Of a stretch of DNA of 64,000 bases, positions 44,685-57,129 are shown piece after piece. The notes beneath the pieces are model-generated. The model saw only the letters and a program-made list of their open reading frames with translations, was not told the origin of the DNA and ran no database searches. The stretch comes from Toxorhynchites rutilus septentrionalis (taxonomy: Eukaryota > Arthropoda > Insecta > Diptera > Culicidae): the NCBI RefSeq assembly GCF_029784135.1, contig NC_073745.1, positions 101,408,904-101,472,903 of the forward strand, in the 5' to 3' direction. Every line of letters begins with the position of its first letter. Position 1 is the first letter of the stretch. Both the position numbers and the translations under genes were made by a program.

Positions 44685-45811
44685 GGGCTATACTGCCGTT
44701 CTACGCGTAGTTGTCCCCAAGGCGCTTATATCAATGTATAACAGGTAAAGCAACATCATCATTTCAATAAGAAGGGGATTACGGTTTGTGGAGCGGGGGT
44801 TGTTTGTTTTGTTATTGCTAGGATACGCCATTATTGCATATTCACATGCGAGAGTAATGGAAATGAGAATGAAATTCTACAAAATCATCCCTTCTTTTTC
44901 ACATAAATTCGCGAAAGTCGAACATAGTAGGCATCGTTCGAAAGAGCGTCGTAGCAGTTTGTAGAGAGCCGCCGGCAGCGTTCTGATGCTGTTTGTAAAC
45001 AATACCGACAGCAATTCCAATATGGCTGAAAGTGCATTTCATATGATTGTTTCACCTGGTATATATGGAGGCGCCTTGGTTGTCCCATGTTACTTTTCGA
45101 TGATTTTCACTTTTCTTCATAAAACTTTGTTTTTATGCAAAATCTTACGGAAAAACATAAAAAATCATACAGTTTATTCCCAACTTTTAAAAAACAATAT
45201 CAAGCTCAGTTGTCCCATGGTGATTTTCTATTCATAACTGTCCCACCATGTATTTTTTGTAGATCCATATCGAATAAGTCGGTTCAGGTACAATAATTTC
45301 ATGTCACACTTTCAGAAGGCCTAATGCACTCTTTTCTGTTTTGGAAGAACGAACTAATTCTCAAACAAATAAAAAGAAGGTTGAATAGAACACGTGTACT
45401 CCTTGTTAGCGAATGCCTAATAACAAAATGTATTTATATTCTGCGAAGATGTTGCAGATCACTCATTTCTTCATAAAACGATGTTTCTATGCATAATCTT
45501 TCGGAAAAAAACACCAAAAAATTATTGTTTGTTCCCAGTATATCAAAAACAACATCAAGTTCAATTGTCCCATGTTGATATTCTAGGCATAACAGTCCCA
45601 CCATGAATTTTTAAACCCGCAATCAAGCTTGAGGGGATCTTATTACATTTCATTAAACAATAGTATAGTGCTTATAAAAAACCCGGTGTATTGCTAAATT
45701 GAATACTTAAAGCTTTTGGTAGACAAACATGCGAGAAATTTTTGATTGCGTTTTTCTCAGTTGCTGATTTTGGAACATGGGACAACTATGCGTAGAACGG
45801 TAGTATAGCCC
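44685..45811. mobile_element. Non-autonomous element with ~32-bp TIRs (family M2)
   Basis: Both ends read GGGCTATACTGCCGTTCTAC inward with one or two differences and continue CGTAGTTGTCCC. The interior is non-coding and contains a diverged direct repeat of about 140 bp (45110-45250 and 45470-45615; shared GTCCCATG and GTCCCACCATG). Confidence 0.8.
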
Positions 45812-45984
45812 ATTTAGCATGCGCCCAGTTAGAAAGCGACCAAGTTAAAGAACCAGTTAGAGATCCCGCATACTACAGACAGTTTGGTCGGGTCGGCCTT
45901 CTGGTGCAAAAACCGACCCAACTGAATCGGCGTAATGTGCACACATGCATATCTCTCCGTACTGATTAAGAAGCCGACCAAACT

Positions 45985-47830
45985 ATCGGCCCACAAATCA
46001 GTCTGCAGCAGTCTTCCGAAAAACACTTACACATGTCCACGCGATGTGAAAATTCCATGTTTTTGTTTGAACTTAAACATGATTTTCGCTAGTGTTGGAT
46101 GTCTATCCGAAACACGAACAATGATACACAAACATAAACATATGTAAACAAACACGATGTTTATAATCCAAGAACATCATGTACAAACATATCACCCGAT
46201 GTCGCAGTATTCATTGTTTTCGTTTCGTTTCTTTTCATGCACGGAAAGAAATTATTCATCCTAAAACGTTTCTTCGTAGAATACTTTTCCACAGAAACGA
46301 ACATGAAATTTAGTTCACATTACAAAAATTGCATGAACTAAGAGGCTATGAGTTCATGCACATTTTGCAAGTCTGATTAAATAATCTTTGGTTTCGTGCA
46401 AAGAAAACATTCTCTGAATAGAAAGAAGCTTTCTATAAGATTTTTTTTGCGTGCATGTTGCCAATTGAAGTCTGGAAAATCGACTGCACAGCGGACGACG
46501 TCGTACAAATGCTGGCCAAATAAATGAATAAATACCCAAAAATTTGTTTTGGATGCATGTTTTCAGGGATGTTTATAGATATTCTTGATATTTTTTATAT
46601 TTTTATGAAAGTTTGATTAAGGCGGTCCAGGTTAGGGCGTTCAAAAAACCAATTCCGAAAAATTCATTTTGCAGTGTAATGTTTCTGAAAAATTTCTGCA
46701 TCAAACGCATAAAATCAGTTGAGTTGAAACCAATTGTCACCTGCAAAATTATCATGGAAAAATATGTACCATATTCATGATTAGCTTTCGCGATGATGAT
46801 TTGTGGAAGAATTACAATCAACCCTCCTTTAATCTATGTTATGGTTCTCGATACTCTATATATTTATACCATTATAAATGGGTGTTGGAGGAAAGGTTAG
46901 CTTCAATGACAGGTATACTGCGCATAGAGACATATCAGTCGCCGTAGCAAGCCATTTATTTCTCGATGTTATCACAAACTGAATGAAGGAAAAAACTAAA
47001 AGCTATACTTACACTACACTACATATGCTATTTGTGTATGCGATTGCATCATCCTTTCTTCTCTTCTTCTTCGCTCGTTTTAAAGCTCGGGTCGCGTTCG
47101 TCGCGAACAAGCAGTATTAGCCATTTGTAAACATACAAAGATCCAGTCAAAATTGTTGCTCCCGTATTCGAGAGATTAGCGTCACGCCTAACATGTCACT
47201 GCTGAATAATTCTGGTACTTTATATTCGATTAAAATTATAGAAATATTGTAATCAAAATTTGTTGTGGGTAACTAAACATCTCCGCCACGCTCTATTCAA
47301 TTTTAGTACTTGTTCAAATAACTAATAATAGCGAATGAATTCAATATATAAATTGATACGTGCAGTAAATATTGATATCAATTGTGAAAAACGCTGATAT
47401 CAATCGACGTTTATTTTGTTCAGAACAGATAAAAAGGATTATTTTATTTGTCCAAAATTTTAGACGAAGCACCCATTGTCATAGGAAAGCATTTTTTCCA
47501 TGTCTACATACCAACACACCACGTATTGAGTTGTGGTGGTGTGCTGTCCGATTCGCTCCTTCTACTCTACGCACTGCCGGTGCTTGGGGTGAAAATACAA
47601 GAGAAACTGAACACCATGTTCGAACATCATGTGAAACATTAGGATTAAACATCGTATGTCCGAACTTACTACGAATACAAACATATCACATTTTCAAACA
47701 TAGGTACGCAAAAATCATGTTTGTATTCAAACACAAAACTACGAACAGCAGCGTGGACATGTTTATCCCGGACGCAGTGTTTTTTGTGAAACATGGAAGA
47801 CTGGTCTGCAATCTGCGGAGGCTCTTAGTG
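45985..47830. repeat. Long diverged inverted-repeat element
   Basis: 45985-46100 is similar in reverse complement to about 47700-47830 (shared AACATGATTTT, ACATGTCCACGC, CAGTCTTCC). The repeats are rich in AAACAT words. The interior shows no transposase. Outer ends were not fixed. Confidence 0.45.
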
Positions 47831-48088
47831 AACAAGTGTATAAACAGAAGAAAACCATTTAGGTCTAAAACTTGAGTCATTTAATGTAAGGACGCAAAAA
47901 AAACGGATCTATCGCTGTTGAGAATCAAACCTCCTTTTATAGGAGTTCGGTTTGAATCTGCTCAAACTGGAAAAATATGAATTTATTTTTAGTTTGAAAA
48001 AGTAAGGGTAAGTATTTTTTGTACTAAACACAGATTTTGTTTTTTACTCCTACTCCAATAAATGCGTCTGGATTCAAAGTTATCAAAT

Positions 48089-48986
48089 AAGGGGGCAAAT
48101 TGGTCATGTGGAGCAAAGTGGTCACCAGCTTGTTTGGTATTATAACTATTGACTACAGATACCGTATTGATAGTTACCTTATATTTGAGGATTTTCATGA
48201 CATTTGAGTCATGAGTCATGAATTCGAGCTGTCGCATGAAAAACTATAAATAAAAACAAAATTTACTTACTCGGTAACCGGTTATCATTCGGCCGTAGTT
48301 TTGTGCGCATCGTATTTAACGAATTTCTCGTGAAATATAGTTTATTCGAACTGATATCTTCGAAAAATCATCAGTTTGGAAGAGTGTTTAATATATGTTA
48401 TGTGAAGTGAACAGATATTTTGTTCAATCTCAGTGATTAATTCGCATAAGAATTACTATGATGTTTGGGGGCAAAGTGGTCAGTGGTGGATAACGACTTA
48501 CGATGTTATATTTACAGAAGGTGATATACCTCATCACATTCTGCTCTTGGAGAGGTCCCTTTTGTGGTTTTGATCCTGGAAAAACATGCCACACCAACTA
48601 AACCAAGCCTTATTATGTGAAACGTTATATGTTTCTTACTACGTTTTGTATGTATGAGAAAAAATTAATAACGGCTCTAGGAGAATAGCTCTAGCAAATT
48701 TCATTCATGAACCTACTATTTCAATAATGATTTAAACTAATTCGGACAAAAAACGCATAAATCTATTCCATTTGGCATGATATGTGTGGGTGACCACTTT
48801 ACCTCCACGCCAAACAAATGTTCGATTTTTCAAAAATGTACTTTTGAAATTTTTCATAGTAAAAACCGTATCTTAAATAACAATAAGTTGAAGTACAACA
48901 TTCTTCCAAAAACGGCGATTGAAGCGGGAAGTGGACGCAGGGAATGAGCATATTCCTTAAGGTGACCACTACGCCCCCACCTCCCC
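48089..48986. repeat. Putative non-autonomous element (family M3)
   Basis: The left side has GGGGGCAAATTGGTCAT and AAAGTGGTCACC. The right side has the inverted form GGTGACCACTACGCCCCCAC followed by CTCCCCTA. The layout resembles M1 (G-run, then a repeated short motif) with a different motif. Non-coding. Confidence 0.45.
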
Positions 48987-49205
48987 TAAGGATGGTAAGT
49001 ATCCGAAGGTATAACAAAAATAATGATAGAGAGGAATGAACTGAGAAGTTTAAAGCCTCTTAAAGCCGAAAAAGAAGAAGAAAATAACCGAACTCAACTC
49101 ACATACAGTTTCAGAAATCACACATCAACTACAATCGTGTTCTAGAAATTCACAAGCAGTCTTTATTTTACTTGCTTCTTCAATGTTCGAAAAAGAATGG
49201 CATCC

Positions 49206-49575
49206 CTTGACGTTTCTTGCTCTACTGAGACCTCTGGTGAGTGCTTCGAAGCGCTCCATCTTGACGTGTTGGTGCGATGCAAGGTTCCTTCAACTCTGTA
49301 ACGTCAGCACGCAAAAAATAATTGGGTGTGAGCGCCTTGGCGTCCGTTGACTCTTGCGGCGTGTAGAACAATGGTCTACAGTTAACGATCTCTTCGGCTT
49401 CGGTGGTAGCGGTCAAAAGGGTTCTATCGTTCATTCTGTGGTTCGTATTCAATGTTGCCATAGTCGTCTAGACCGTTCGTACCATACGCTTCCATAGGCT
49501 CCCCATATGAGGGGTCGACGGTGGGTTAAAGCACCAACGAGTACTGGCATTGGTGAAGACATTGGCACAGTCTGT
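49206..49575 (-). pseudogene. BEL/Pao retrotransposon integrase fragment
   Basis: The minus strand reads STRWCFNPPSTPHMGSLWKR, then EAEEIVNCRPLFY and ALTPNYFLRADV. This is the late integrase signature of BEL/Pao elements (FNPP..PHMGG.WERLVR; EAE.I.NSRPL; LTPNHFLLG). A stop lies between RMVRTV and TTMATL. No LTR or other domain is nearby. Confidence 0.75.
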
Positions 49576-50692
49576 CCAGATTCAAACCGAACTGCTACAA
49601 AAGGAGTCTCAATTCTCAACAATCTCTATCTCTCAATAATATTTAAACAAAAATGTTGAGTACTCAAAATGAAGGTCATTCATTACACTTTAAATGAAAA
49701 ATAGCAAAAAAATATTCCGTTTTGGTTTTGAAGAAATCTGGAACTTTTCCTCGTAAACCACTCATCATATTTTAGACACTCTGCTGGGTAACTTGAGCAA
49801 CCATTTTGTTCTACCATGTCGCATTCCGTGACACCTTTCCCTCGCCTTCAACTTCTGATTGACAACACCTCAATATTTATCATTTGGGTGAAATCTAGGA
49901 CAGTTGGGTGGATTGATGTAGCAACTGTAGTATTAGATCGTCTCGAAAGTTCTTAACCTCACTGACCAATTGCCTCCTAAGTGTCTGGCACCATACTGAA
50001 TAGCATATTCATTACCACCTTCATGCTATCCACACAGAATAGATACTCTATCTTGCGCGAGTTCCTATATCTGGCATCCACTGTGTTCGATAACGGGTGG
50101 ATGCTGGAGTGGAATGGCGGAGAATCGACGCCACTGTATGCAGGGGTTCTTCAATGTCTTGATTGGCTTGTAGGTTTTCGGTTTTTGAACTCGCTTCTAT
50201 TCTAACTGAACACGATTTTATTTTTACGTCTAGTCTATTCAAACTCTGATACTATAGCTATGGCTAACAATAATTTTCACATATCGCCTCCTGTGATGCT
50301 TTTCCTGGATTCGCTCTTTATAGGGTAACGAACGGGTTTCTCGTAATTGATGTCGCCCTCATGTATCATAGAGTATGTGATACGAACACACTGTGTCGTT
50401 CAAATACTCACACGGAGCAATCGTATGACCATTAGACCATTAGATTAGACCATATTTCGCATGCAGGCTGACAAAATGTTATTCTGCCACGGACTCCGTC
50501 ATGCGCTCTATCGTGCAACTCATACGCTGGCTGACGGGACGATGTTCCGCCCAGCTTCCACCGCATGATCAACCATCTTCAGAGAGGTTGTTCCGCCACA
50601 AGCGGAGAGCGACCAACGACCATTTCTTCACATAAAGCTTACAACCCTCGGCACACTACAGTGCCTCTCACACGATGATGTAAAGTGGCCAT

Positions 50693-50810
50693 CAGGGTTA
50701 CCATATTAACAGAATAATCTGTATTTCTACAGATTTTCAACCAAGAATCTGCAGATACAGATTACAGATTTTTTAGGTTTAATACAAAATTTATAGATTT
50801 TAAAATCCAT
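50693..50810 (+). repeat. Fragment of the TACAGATTT hAT-MITE family
   Basis: It begins CAGGGTTACCATAT and continues with ACAGAATAATCTGTATTTCT and several ACAGATT words, like the intact copy at 52184-52456. The right terminus is missing. Confidence 0.55.
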
Positions 50811-50904
50811 TCCATTGGCTTGATACAAACTTCTTGCAATATATTTTATTCCATCTCACCCATTTTATTCATATGGCTTTTGAATCTATTTAAATGAGAA
50901 TCAT

Positions 50905-51317
50905 GGGGGTCTTCGTAGCCACATTGGTTGCGCGTTCGCTTAGTAAGCGATCGTTCGTGAGTTCAAAACTCAGGGCCCTCATTGACCATATTTGCGTTGT
51001 TACAGAATATCTACATCCACGAAACAATCATCAGCGATGGAAATCGATCGATTCACGGTCGAAATAAGATCGATTCATCCATACGACTATTCTGCTCTGC
51101 AAGAAACATCGGGCTGCTGTTCTATTAATAACTCAACAATGATCATATCAACTGTCCCGGTGGTCTAACTGGATAATGGAAGAACAGAAGGAATACTCTT
51201 ACGCCTAAATGGCTACTGTGTTCTATTTATAGATATGATAAACATGTACACGATTGAAATTCAGCTCTGTTACAGCTAATTCTTATGAGCCTAAAATAAA
51301 CAAATGAGATAAAAAAA
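50905..51317 (+). mobile_element. tRNA-derived SINE (Feilai-like), copy 2, full-length
   Basis: A box (TAGCCACATTGG) and B box (GAGTTCAAAACTC) at RNA polymerase III spacing show tRNA ancestry. The flanking 11-bp duplication ATG.GAATCAT (50894-50904 and 51318-51328) has one mismatch. The tail is A-rich. It would move only with LINE machinery. Confidence 0.88.
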
Positions 51318-51566
51318 ATGGGAATCATCTCTTTTCGACATTCATATGTAGCGTGATGTCCTTCATTCTGATGCAAACGACTGCGTTATCGGTTAGCGTT
51401 ACAATAAATAATTAACACTTTTTTATCTTTTTCTTACTAAAACACAGAAATTGTAAATTTCAAAAGCGCGTCAATATTGCCGTGAAAATTCATTTATTCA
51501 AATACCTTAAAGAACCATCGAGACGTTTTGACGCAGGATTATGTTTTCAAAAACATACGAGAAGAA

Positions 51567-51982
51567 GGGGAAGTGGGGGTAAGACGGACATGTTAAGTAG
51601 AACTTCAATTTTATCTTTGGGAACTCATGTTTCCCAAAAAAATAAATGCAGTTTATTAAGGTTTACTATACTGGTTTTTCGAAATAACCGGCCAAATGTT
51701 TTACGAAAAAGCGCTATTCAAAGTTTTTACTGAAATTAAAACAGACCAAAAACTACTTTTTCTTAATAATACTTTTTTGGGTAATATGGACATATAGTGG
51801 GGGAAATTGGACACGTTTGTATTATACGAAGCGTAGAGGTTTATTGCTCATGAGAGGAATAGTTTTATTCAACCAAGTTCTGAACCCATCACGAATGTCC
51901 GATACGCGATAAAAAAAAGTCGAATTTATCCACCTATAAGTAATATTGTGCATTTCAGCAGTATAAACGGACAAACCCTCAA
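51567..51982. mobile_element. MITE family M1, copy 2, truncated
   Basis: Inverted relative to the copy at 4074-4667. The left TIR (GGGGAAGTGGGGGTAAGACG) is present; the other end is lost at the (CTT)n tract. Confidence 0.7.
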
Positions 51983-51988
51983 CTATTT

Positions 51989-52061
51989 TCTTCTTCTTCT
52001 TCTTCTACTTCTTCTTTTTCATCTTCTTCTTCTTCTTCTTCTTCGTCTTCTTCTTCTTCTT
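51989..52061. repeat. (CTT)n microsatellite
   Basis: Imperfect CTT repeats over about 73 bp, abutting the truncated M1 copy. Confidence 0.95.
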
Positions 52062-52183
52062 ATATGGCACTAACGTTCCTAGAAGAACTTCGCCATCTCA
52101 ACGTAGTATTGCTTGCGTCTTTTTTTTAGTATTCGAGTTTATTATCGAGTTTTTAAACTGAATAATTTCATCATATTCACAAA

Positions 52184-52456
52184 CAGGGTTGCCACATATA
52201 CAGAATATTCTGTATTTCACAGACTTTTCGTCCAGAAATCACTCGACTCCCACAATGATAGATTCTATTGTGAAAGCTCAGTACTATGTATCGTCTCAAG
52301 GATGAAATTGGCGAAAAATTTTAAGGCAAAGTTCAACAAAACTATGTATTTCGTTTCATTTCATTCCGCTAGTTTTTTGATACAGATTTTTTTTCTGAAA
52401 ATACAGATATACAGATTTTTCCCGAAAACTTTACAGAATTAAATGTGGCAACCCTG
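52184..52456. mobile_element. hAT-type MITE with 8-bp target duplication
   Basis: Perfect 14-bp TIRs (CAGGGTTGCCACAT) and the 8-bp duplication TTCACAAA (52176-52183 and 52457-52464) are diagnostic of hAT elements. The 273-bp interior is non-coding and rich in TACAGATTTT words. Confidence 0.9.
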
Positions 52457-53165
52457 TTCACAAATTTCTGAAAAACATGATATCATAAACCTAAAACAAC
52501 TATTACTGAACTTAACTGCTAGTGAATTACAGTAACTTGAAATGCAACGAATCGACTTCAACCGCAAACCACACTTTATCCCAGCTTATGCCAACTTGAT
52601 TCATTTGCTTGATCTCACCATACAGTGTTGAATGCCTGCAGCAGAAGAACTTCGAAAGCAGCAGAGATGCTGGGTAGGTTCATTAATGATTCCGAACCCA
52701 AATTGTTTACATTTTCTATAAGCGAAGACGAAAAATAGACCACAGTGTAAAACTATTTTCTCAAATCGCGAAAGCACCGTTATAAAAATACGCAAAGCTC
52801 ATTTTCACTGAGACCGAGATGTCACAGAAATACTTCTTCAGAGCAAGAAGAAAAGTTTAAAAAAAAGGATAGAAGTTATCCTGTTTTCTTCTGCTAGCTT
52901 CACACGCTTTCGCCTCGCTCGCAAAAGTCACCCATGAAGCTGAAATAATCTCCGATTACGACGAGCAACCTTTTATGTTAATGAGCCATGATTTCAGGAT
53001 TTGAGACATTTGTGATGAAATAACGAGTGGATTGCATACACTTATGTACTTATTTGCGCTTTTTGTGTCACACAGAAACGCTTAAATGCAAACCGCAATG
53101 GTTCTGGGCCAACGCAGTCGTTTAAATATGCAGTGTATGAGGAACTTGAGATAACAATAATTTTT

Positions 53166-54226
53166 GCAATATTAACAATAATAAATGCTCGATTCCGGGG
53201 AATGAGAAAGCGGATTCGCTAGCTAAGGTGGGCGCTTCAGAAGGCACACTTTTTGAAAGGCAAATTGCCTATAATGAATATTTTCACATTCCTCGTCAGG
53301 ACACACTCGTTAGTTGGCAGCGCATGTGGAGTGGTGATGAGTTCGGTCGTTGGTTACACACGATTATCCCTAAGGTCTCGACGAGTGCATGGTTCAAGGG
53401 ATTGAATGTAGGTCGTGATTTCATTCGCGTGATATCTCGGCTCATGTCCAATCACTACAACCTAAACGCGCATCTCTATCACATTGGGCTCGCAGCAAAC
53501 AATCTTTGTGATTGTGGCGATGGCTACCACGACATCGAGCATGTTGTCTGGTCGTGTATCCGGTTCCATGCTGCTCGCTCTCAGCTCTCTAGAGCACTGA
53601 GAGCAAAAGGCAGACAATCGGATATCCCCGTCCGGGATATCTTAGGTAGCCGTGATCCTGATCTTCTGCTTCATCTATACCTGTTCCTCAGAAACGCCGA
53701 TGTCAACGTTTAATAATGTTTCCTTCGTTGTGTCCCTGTTTCATATCCCTCCTATCCGATCTATAAACTTTTACTTAGTCGCGGCAATACATACACACAC
53801 TCTTTACAGATACACGGGCCAAAGGTTGTGCAGTCCACTGATGATTCAACAAGAGCCAAAGGTTGTACCGCTCATGACAACTCTACACGAGCTGATGATT
53901 GCGCCGGCTAGTGACCATTCTATCCTGGATTCCTCGAATCGAGACGCACCACGCTAGATATGGGGTACATACTAGGGGGGCGTTGCTGATTAATGGTCAG
54001 CTGCATCCCAATAGGAAGTATCCCGTGTCGGGCACACGTACAGAGCATTGGAGACAGCAACATCCCAATTACGAGAACACTTGTAATACTAACCTCGAGC
54101 CGACCGCGAGTAATCGGTTACATATTACTAACATAGATAATAAGAAAAACTGTTAAATATTGAACTCCGGCCCCGTCAGGCTAACGCCATAGGAGCCTTG
54201 ATAAAAATATATATTTTGGAACAAAA
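53166..54226 (+). mobile_element. LINE B, copy 2 (5'-truncated)
   Basis: The duplication AACAATAATTTTT at 53153-53165 and 54227-54239 defines it. It holds the last part of ORF2 and a complete 3' UTR ending in A-rich sequence. About 20 nt of unrelated sequence at the 5' junction may be filler. Confidence 0.92.
53186..53713 (+). pseudogene. LINE B ORF2 C-terminus
   Basis: It begins in RNase H (CSIPGNE; one base is lost, shifting ADSLAK), then an open frame from 53228 with GRWLHTIIPKVSTSAWFKGL, RLMSNHYNLNAHL and the C/H tail LCDCGDGYHDIEHVVWSC, ending RNADVNV at 53713. It shows the true end of the LINE B protein, which is shifted in copy 1. Confidence 0.88.
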
Positions 54227-54239
54227 AACAATAATTTTT

Positions 54240-56290
54240 AATAAAATGAAAGAATTCTCTGTACTTCTGAAGAGCTTAACTCCACAGTTCATAGTTACCA
54301 TCCGTTCCAGAGAAATTGCACAGACCAAATAGCGCCCAAGATTGTGTAGCAAAAGCCACCTTAATGAAGTAAACAAAAATTTTTGAATGAATGAATGACC
54401 AGTCATAAGAAGCGCAAAACAATATAAAAATTAAGAAAACCCATCCTTTTCGTAGCTCTCGTTCACATCGTATCTTCGATTTATTGTACCGGAGAAACTC
54501 TGTGCTTCAAAATGGATACCTCATCATCATATACGATTAAAGTATAAACAGAAAACGGTTCGACACCATCTCGAAAGCCTCCCATCTCCCAAGGTTAAGG
54601 CCAGCGTTGAGGTAGGTATCATTTCTCTGAGGTGGAGAAGCATAGCGACGGAATGCTTTAAACTGGCCCAAGCTATTCTGGCTTGATTCTGACCCGAGCC
54701 AAAGTTCATTGTGAGATGAAATACGAACATATATTTGGAAGATGTGATGAGGAGAAAATTGGTGAGCATGCGCTCTGTTCGTTGTGCACAAATACAAATA
54801 TGTATGCGATGTGGAGCTTTTTGTGTGATCAGCTGGTCTGATGATGACGTTCAGTAGAACATGGACAGTCGATGTCGACATATCGCAAAGAAAAACAACA
54901 GAAAATCATTATCCTTTGTGGTAGCATGGTAAATACGTTTTGTATCCATCGTCTTCCTTCATTATCAACAGAAGAGTTATCGCCAGAATACTTATCTATT
55001 GGTAGGAACTAGGAACAATGTGGAGAATTCAGCTTCTTTGGAGTGAACTGGACTACATTGTAGTTATGCCATTGAAGCAGGTCCTTGCTGTTATAGCAGT
55101 TGACTAGATCTAGCCAAATCGGAACTCTTAATTCATGCGGACCAACATGGGACTTAATGAAGGGTGAAAATCGTTTGTAGAGGCACTCACTTTTGCAATC
55201 TTCCGAATTCCTAACTCATCCGCCACAAATACCGGTTTCTTGCCACGAAAACAGATCCCTTGCTTAATCATTGAGACCTTGTCTCCTAATTGGAACACTG
55301 TGACTTTTCCCTTTTTCCAAGAATAAAAAGACGGGTGGGTAATGTCGGTGACATAACCGGAGTGACGTAGGACTATACAAAGGGGACAGCTTTTGCTAAA
55401 TATATATTTTAAATATATTGTTTTATTTTCTTCTCCTACGTGAATACCTACCTATCTACCTGAAAAATGGATTAGTTTACTGTTTACTCTTTATGAACAT
55501 GTTGGGGGTTCTGAAAAGAACCTTTGGTGTTGTGTTTTTGCGTTTTTTTTTTACAAAGTTGATTCTTGATTTTTTTCTGAAGGCTTTGTACTTATTAAAT
55601 GTTCAACGTCGGGCATCTTTCGGCGTATACACATATCGTACAATCAAAATGATGGCTGTGATAGGGAATGCATAGGTGGTCATCAGCTCGTTCACTATCA
55701 TATATTTCACTATTGAGCACATTACCGTACCTTAAGCTGTGGTTTCGGAGACGAATGAATTGTAAGATTTGTAGTCTCCGCAAACAAAGTAAATAAAAAT
55801 GAAAAAGAACTGAGGTTTTGGAGACGAACTCTACGATCTGTCGAGAAATAAACGAGCTATAAGCGTTCTGAAAAACCAACAGTAAATACAGGGACGGATG
55901 ACCTTCGGATTAAAGCCCTTTAAAATAAGAACAGAGCAGCAGGAAATACATAGCTCATCGTGTTGCTCCTTAGTTATTTCTCTATGCAATGCATATGTAA
56001 CGTCAGTCAATTTTCAACATCAGTTATCAACCAAAGAAAGCAGTTCTTGCTGCCGAGAAAATTCGTTAATGCCATCCTGCATACAATGTGTTGTAATTTG
56101 AAGCCACTTTTAATTCGGAAACCATACATGGGTTTGTGAAAAATGAATGATCAATTTAAAAGAACCCAACCACCAATAAGTTCAAGAACAAGCATAAACA
56201 AAAAAAATCAGTTTATATCATATGTCATATTATGTCACTTATAGTGTATTGGTATTGTGAAAAACTTTTAATAACTCTTATTTGAAAGAT
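54240..56290. other. No gene recognised
   Basis: AT-rich DNA. 55815-55880 resembles 59690-59760 (shared GAGAAAT, CGAG.TATAAGCGTTC), a small dispersed repeat. A GACGTAGGACTA hairpin half lies near 55362. No convincing exon on either strand. Confidence 0.35.
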
Positions 56291-56295
56291 TTAAT

Positions 56296-56695
56296 GGCCC
56301 TGAAAAGCACCGTGTTTTACGGTGGCTGGTTTTGCCACCAAAGCAGTCTGTATAAACAAACTTTTTCTTTCTTCTACCTGCTGCCGTTTTGCGATTGCGT
56401 TTGCCTCTCGCTGAAACTAGTTGTTGCCTTGATGAGCGCCGAACCGAAGCTGCTCTGTTCTTGATGCGTGTTTTCTGATTGTCGTGAGCAGCTTTGCAAG
56501 CCAACTCGAGCACTCCGACGGCCGAAACTCTATAATCGCTGTTAGTTATACTGGTGCTCCGGCACCAATCCGTTCGGCCTAGTTACCCTTGCGGAGCAAT
56601 CAGTGAATGCGACCAACTGGGAACTGGAGACCTGCACGGTTCGAGTGAGACTTTGCCTTTCCCTTAACTTGTCCTCCTTTGTTACGTCCACACGT
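56296..56695 (-). pseudogene. Decayed histone H2A gene 1
   Basis: On the minus strand the frame from 56695 reads an H2A N-terminus with substitutions ([20 protein letters not shown], then [19 protein letters not shown], and after a frameshift VLELACKAAHDNQKTRI), ending at 56463. The start codon is ACG. In-frame stops replace R and Y codons. Everything after KTRI (the C-terminal third of H2A) is absent. A long 3' UTR ends in a histone-type stem-loop GGTGCTTTTCAGGGCC (56311-56296) with one mispair. H2A normally pairs with H2B in the nucleosome; this copy cannot. Confidence 0.88.
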
Positions 56696-56768
56696 CCACG
56701 TTGCTGCTTGTTTTCTTTTTATGATGTGATGCGATGCGATGTTAAACGATGCCGTACAACCACACTGG

Positions 56769-57118
56769 CTTTTCCTTTGTGAGAGATCGGATCCCTTCTT
56801 AAGAATAAGATGAAATGTAAATACATATTAGATATAAGATAGGTTTAAGAATTGAGTGTGATGAGTGTGATTGAGAGTGTGATTGAGAGTGTGAGTGTGA
56901 TCAATGTCAACATATCCTCATATCCCCTCCTTTTCCTGAAGAAAATATGTCACCCTTCTAAACTCGAGTTGACCGCGAGTAATCGGTTTCCTATATTATT
57001 AACATTAGAATTAAGGAAAAATGTATATATACTAGTAACAATACAGTAAGGAGTTCGGCTCCTTTAAACCTATGTAACTGAGCCTGTAAAAATAAACGAT
57101 TTAAATAAAAAAAAAAAA
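56769..57118 (+). mobile_element. LINE A, copy 4 (3' UTR only)
   Basis: 350 bp of LINE A 3' end (GGAGTTCGGCTCCTTTAAAC, GAGCCTGTAAAAATAAACGA, A run), flanked by AACCACACTGG at 56758-56768 and 57119-57129. It interrupts the 5' region of H2A pseudogene 1. Confidence 0.9.
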
Positions 57119-57129
57119 AACCACACTGG

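Noticed and set aside
55120..55330. Minus-strand frame reading QLGDKVSMIKQGICFRGKKP as a possible Tc1/mariner or other transposase piece
   Set aside because: No catalytic residue pattern, no TIRs and stops soon after; similarity is only impressionistic.
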